A DNA stretch of 64,000 nt from Zhongshania aliphaticivorans (GTDB taxonomy: Bacteria; Pseudomonadota; Gammaproteobacteria; Pseudomonadales; Spongiibacteraceae), in contig NZ_CACSIK010000001.1 in NCBI RefSeq assembly GCF_902705875.1, positions 818,742 through 882,741 of the forward strand. Direction: 5' to 3'. Numbering within the stretch: position 1 is the first letter of the stretch; every line of letters starts with the position of its first letter. Below the pieces are notes generated by a model, which ran no database searches, was not told the origin of the DNA, and saw only the letters and a list, made by a program, of their open reading frames with translations. The translations under genes were made by a program, and so were the position numbers. Positions 61,392 to 64,000 of this stretch are shown one piece after another.

Positions 61392-61853
61392 ATGACTTTA
61401 CGTGCAAACTACTTCGGTCTTGCATCCAAAGCAATGCAGATTCTGATGAATCAGGAAAACTATTTATGTGAGCAATTTAGCGTTTCAGAAACAGTGTCAA
61501 TCCAGATCTGGGAATTGGTTAAACTGAGAGTGTCCCAGATCAACCATTGTGCTTTCTGTATCGATATGCACAGCAAAGATGCGCTGAGTCAGGGTGAAAC
61601 TCTGGAACGTATCATTGGCTTAAGCGCATGGCGTGATATGCCTCTTTACTCAGAGACAGAACTCGTAGCACTAGATTGGGCAGAGCATTTGACCGCAGGT
61701 AAACCAGCGGACGATGAAAGCTATAAGAAAGTGGTACAGGCATTAGGTGAACAAGCCGTTGTAGATTTAACCATTGCAATTAATGCAATCAACAGCTGGA
61801 ATCGAATTGCCAAAACATTTAAACCAGAGGTGGGCAGCTATAAACCGCAATAA
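61392..61853 (+). CDS. AhpD-like carboxymuconolactone decarboxylase family protein
   Basis: A 153-residue helical protein with the family active site HCAFCIDMHSKDA near 51-63: a CxxC pair followed by a conserved His. VKLRVSQIN before it and LDWAEHLTAG after it are typical. AhpD-type members reduce peroxides with the Cys pair; carboxymuconolactone decarboxylases use the same fold. A related alkylhydroperoxidase role is likely. It precedes an AraC-type regulator that overlaps its 3' end. It lies in an integron cassette. Confidence 0.9.
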   Translation: MTLRANYFGLASKAMQILMNQENYLCEQFSVSETVSIQIWELVKLRVSQINHCAFCIDMHSKDALSQGETLERIIGLSAWRDMPLYSETELVALDWAEHLTAGKPADDESYKKVVQALGEQAVVDLTIAINAINSWNRIAKTFKPEVGSYKPQ

Positions 61854-62610
61854 ACCACTTAAACAAGCATTCAACTTTCAGCTGTCTCAACCATCGGGGC
61901 AGCTGTCTGCATTTGTACAGGGAATATGGTCAGCATCTGTGCTTCAGTCAGATTCGGTAATGAGGCCACTGTATTCTGATGCAGGCAGTGGCATTATTTT
62001 TAATCTGGTTGGTGACGTGAAGATTGGCAATGAAGCTCTGCCGGAAGGTGTAATCATGCTTCCGATAAATAAACAGGCTGAGAACATTGTTTTGGCCTCT
62101 GGAGCGCAACTCGCAGGCATCCGCTTCCATCCGGCAATTGGTTATGGTGTCTTAGGGCGGCACTATGACAAGCCAACGTTATTATTGCCAGAACAAGATC
62201 AACTGTATAGCCTCTACCAGATTTATTCTGAACTCCGGATGCAAAAAGACAATGATAGGCAGATTGAAGCTCTGTACCTGTGGGCAGAAACAAACCTGGA
62301 TTTTACCAATGTGATTCCAAATTCTCTGGAAAAAGCACTGGAATGTATCGAGCAAGACGAAACTCTGGGTCAACTGAGTGAAAGTATTGAATTGAGCCAA
62401 CGACAAATCGAGCGACTTTTTAAACTCCGGCTAGGAATGACTCCCAAACATTATCAGCGCATTTTAAGGATTAAAAAAGCAATCTGTTTTTTACGGCTAC
62501 ATAAAAACGTAAATCTGGCGGATGTTTCTCAACAGTTCGGATTCAGTGATCAGGCTCATATGACACGAGAGTTCCGCACTATTGCATGTATTACACCAGG
62601 ACAAGTATGA
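61783..62610 (+). CDS. AraC-family transcriptional regulator
   Basis: Up to 275 residues from ATG 61783, which overlaps the AhpD-like gene by 71 bases. The first 19 residues look like out-of-frame translation; a Shine-Dalgarno AGAGG ends 9 bases before an ATA at 61840, where the protein body (NRNKPLKQAFNF) begins. The C-terminal AraC helix-turn-helix pair is around 175-275: LSESIELSQRQIERLFKLRLGMTPKHYQRILRIKKAICFLRL (in blocks) and LADVSQQFGFSDQAHMTREFR. The chain ends abruptly at ITPGQV, short of the usual tail. It probably controls the neighbouring hydroperoxidase. Confidence 0.8.
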   Translation: MQSTAGIELPKHLNQRWAAINRNKPLKQAFNFQLSQPSGQLSAFVQGIWSASVLQSDSVMRPLYSDAGSGIIFNLVGDVKIGNEALPEGVIMLPINKQAENIVLASGAQLAGIRFHPAIGYGVLGRHYDKPTLLLPEQDQLYSLYQIYSELRMQKDNDRQIEALYLWAETNLDFTNVIPNSLEKALECIEQDETLGQLSESIELSQRQIERLFKLRLGMTPKHYQRILRIKKAICFLRLHKNVNLADVSQQFGFSDQAHMTREFRTIACITPGQV

Positions 62611-62661
62611 AGGGTCATTGGCTTTCGGATTTTAGTTCCATCGATAAACGTTCTGTAGTTA

Positions 62662-62827
62662 GCCTAATAAACTTAAACCCGAGGCAGGGCCCATACAAGC
62701 ACGCGAAGTTAGCCGCTGAAAAGCGCGGCGGGACAGCCAAAGCTCCGCACCTTTTTGTGCAATCGCTGCGCTCATTCTTGCACAAAAATGCGCTCCACTT
62801 TGTTTGCCCCTAGCGTGGGCGTTATGG
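62662..62827 (+). repeat. attC site 2, long and degenerate
   Basis: It ends in the core GTTATGG (62821-62827). The 5' core GCCTAAT at 62662 is imperfect and does not complement the previous core GTTAAAT, unlike the other sites. Inside, CAAAGCTCCGCACCTTTTTG and its partly complementary CAAAAATGCGCTCCACTTTG form a long stem. The site may be a fusion of two sites. Confidence 0.6.
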
Positions 62828-62839
62828 CCCTTGAGAGTT

Positions 62840-63463
62840 ATGGAACAATTCATTAAATCTAAGCTATTGAAAGCGGATCTAGTCGAAATAGATCGGCAAT
62901 TTGAAGATTCTGGTTTCAAAGATATGTCCAGCATCATCTTGGTTAAGCAAGCGTTTGTTGCAATCGCGAACCTAGTCGATTTTGAATTAACCGTGCGTTC
63001 AATTTATGCGGAACATAGGGATTTATCAGCCATATATGCAAAGGCATCTAAAGAGTTCGAATTTGCTAAGTATTTAAGAAATACATTTATTGGCCGCATC
63101 AAGCCTGAGCTTTTGGAAAAGGCTATAGAGTGGAAACCTGAGTTGAGGTACATGCTCAAAGACACTGAAAAACCAGATGCTATGTTTATGTACAATCTTT
63201 GGGTTTTAGAAACAGCTATTAACACATACGTAAACCCTGATGGTAGCCATAAGTTATTCGATTCCGAAACAGACTTAGTATATCCGCCCGACCTAAAGCG
63301 GTTTCTTATTTTCTTAACTCATGTAGTAAAGTCTGGAATCGAGTATTTAGAGGCTCTTAGTACTGTACTTGGTAATAAAATAGAAATGTTAGATCACACC
63401 CAGCAGGAACTGGAGCATTGGTTGGTAGCAGGAAAAACGGATTTTGCGTACATTAAAAAATAG
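62840..63463 (+). CDS. Hypothetical cassette protein
   Basis: A 207-residue protein from ATG 62840, with GAGAG upstream; a longer frame enters the attC site. It is mostly helical and soluble. Residues 80-105 (EFAKYLRNTFIGRIKPELLEKAIEW) recall a HEPN-like RN-x4-H stretch in which the His would be an Arg, so I do not call it HEPN. WVLETAINTYV and FLIFLTHVVKSGIEYLEALS are further helices. I recognise no family. Its cassette borders match perfectly (GTTATGG, then CCATAAC), so it is one gene per cassette. Confidence 0.6.
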   Translation: MEQFIKSKLLKADLVEIDRQFEDSGFKDMSSIILVKQAFVAIANLVDFELTVRSIYAEHRDLSAIYAKASKEFEFAKYLRNTFIGRIKPELLEKAIEWKPELRYMLKDTEKPDAMFMYNLWVLETAINTYVNPDGSHKLFDSETDLVYPPDLKRFLIFLTHVVKSGIEYLEALSTVLGNKIEMLDHTQQELEHWLVAGKTDFAYIKK

Positions 63464-63542
63464 CCATAACAAAGCCAGCCAGAGGGACCAAAAAACCGCC
63501 GCTCCGCTTCGCTCCGGCGGGCGTGTTACTGCGCCGTTATGT
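63463..63542 (+). repeat. attC site 3
   Basis: CCATAAC (63463-63469) and GTTATGT (63536-63542) are its outer cores, with a GC-rich hairpin (CCGCCGCTCCG, TTCG, CTCCGGCGG) inside. CCATAAC is the exact complement of GTTATGG, the core at the start of its cassette. Confidence 0.8.
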
Positions 63543-63565
63543 AAAAAGTATTCTGGTATATAAAG

Positions 63566-63907
63566 ATGATACAGATATATCTAGTTTTTGCTGTGGTTTT
63601 ATTCTTAGTTATCTCGGTGTTGCAGGACGATCTACTTGAGTATCAGTACCATAATTACAGAGAGGAATGGAAAAAAGACGGGTGCCCTCGGGGGTTTCTA
63701 TTTAGCCCGCCCAGATCATCTGTATTTGCATACAAAGTGCTTGGGTACAGGAATTATAAAAGGTATGAAGCGGCCCTTTGGATTAAAAATGACAATAAAG
63801 CAAAACAAAAGTATATATATTTAAGGCGATTAAATAGGGTGTGGGGATGGTACTGTATAGGTGTTTTCCCAGTTGTTATTATACATATTATGTTTTTTAG
63901 TAATTGA
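63566..63907 (+). CDS. Hypothetical membrane protein, cassette-borne
   Basis: A 113-residue protein with an N-terminal membrane helix (IYLVFAVVLFLVISVLQ at 4-20) and a C-terminal one (WGWYCIGVFPVVIIHIMFF at about 92-110). The soluble middle is basic and aromatic (EYQYHNYREEWKKDGCPRGF, NYKRYEAALWIKNDNKAKQK). Small proteins of this type are common in integron cassettes, where most lack a known function. It is AT-rich. I recognise no family. Confidence 0.55.
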   Translation: MIQIYLVFAVVLFLVISVLQDDLLEYQYHNYREEWKKDGCPRGFLFSPPRSSVFAYKVLGYRNYKRYEAALWIKNDNKAKQKYIYLRRLNRVWGWYCIGVFPVVIIHIMFFSN

Positions 63908-63914
63908 TATATGC

Positions 63915-64000
63915 ACATAACAAGCCAATCAACAGGAAACCAAACCTACACTTCGTTACGCGCATGGGCTCCGCCCATTATATGCGCTACACTACGCTCA
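63915..64000 (+). repeat. attC site 4, cut by the window edge
   Basis: ACATAAC (63915-63921) is the exact complement of GTTATGT, the core that starts its cassette. A GC-rich hairpin begins (CATGGGCTCCGCCCAT) and the 3' core lies beyond the window. Confidence 0.7.

Noticed and set aside
62840-63463. HEPN call for the cassette protein with YLRNTFIGR
   Set aside because: The His of the motif is missing and no other feature supports the fold.

Overview
The window reads as a chromosomal segment of a marine or soil type gammaproteobacterium. The order nadA, M48 protease, TusA-like, PerM-like resembles the arrangement known from Pseudomonas and relatives. TonB receptor, P450, RND and CoA-transferase genes suggest an aerobic heterotroph of the Cellvibrionales/Spongiibacteraceae kind; that placement is inference. 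I saw no rRNA, tRNA or CRISPR array.

Layout. 1-2.9 kb: end of a PfkB-type sugar kinase, a small membrane protein and an FG-GAP lipoprotein. 2.9-10.9 kb: a probable catabolic cluster: cupin and LeuD/LeuC-like hydratase on one strand; a family III CoA-transferase, HMG-CoA-lyase-like enzyme, isochorismatase-like amidase and two PuuE-like deacetylase-fold hydrolases on the other. Together they could open a cyclic imide or N-heterocycle, remove ammonia, hydrate an unsaturated diacid, activate it with CoA and cleave it. 11-12.9 kb: an AT-rich HEPN-type gene with a coupled leader ORF, then ccdAB. 13-17.4 kb: RND efflux pair. 17.6-23.4 kb: membrane protein, GST, two alpha/beta hydrolases, and an AT-rich glycosyltransferase-like island. 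23.4-25.8 kb: antitoxin with a frameshifted RelE/ParE toxin, a maleate-isomerase-like protein lacking the usual cysteines, and an SDR.

26-27.8 kb: an AT-rich nucleotidyltransferase-DUF262 pair, a candidate defence module. A roughly 80-bp repeat precedes both this pair and the HEPN gene. 28.1-32.4 kb: a five-gene minus-strand operon (DUF2141, epimerase-like, SDR, red chlorophyll catabolite reductase-like protein, MFS transporter), possibly for linear tetrapyrrole metabolism. 32.5-35.5 kb: VOC protein, hypothetical, 2-hydroxyacid dehydrogenase, membrane protein. 35.6-43.1 kb: a nearly complete GAK system (CofD-like, PhoU-APH fusion, ATP-grasp, HprK-related kinase, histidine phosphatase, metallophosphatase, amphi-Trp protein), a computationally recognised cassette without a known function.

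43.1-51.3 kb: pseudouridine synthase and MarR regulator, then a divergent operon (aldehyde dehydrogenase, P450, ferredoxin, SnoaL-like, membrane protein, TonB receptor, secreted protein) behind a clear promoter overlapped by a 15-bp-arm inverted repeat. 51.3-59.6 kb: FabR-like regulator and housekeeping genes nadA, M48 protease, tusA-like, perM-like and an M16 lipoprotein protease. 60-64 kb: an integron cassette array with attC sites, carrying a RES-domain gene, an AhpD-like/AraC pair and two hypotheticals, with no integrase at its visible 5' side.
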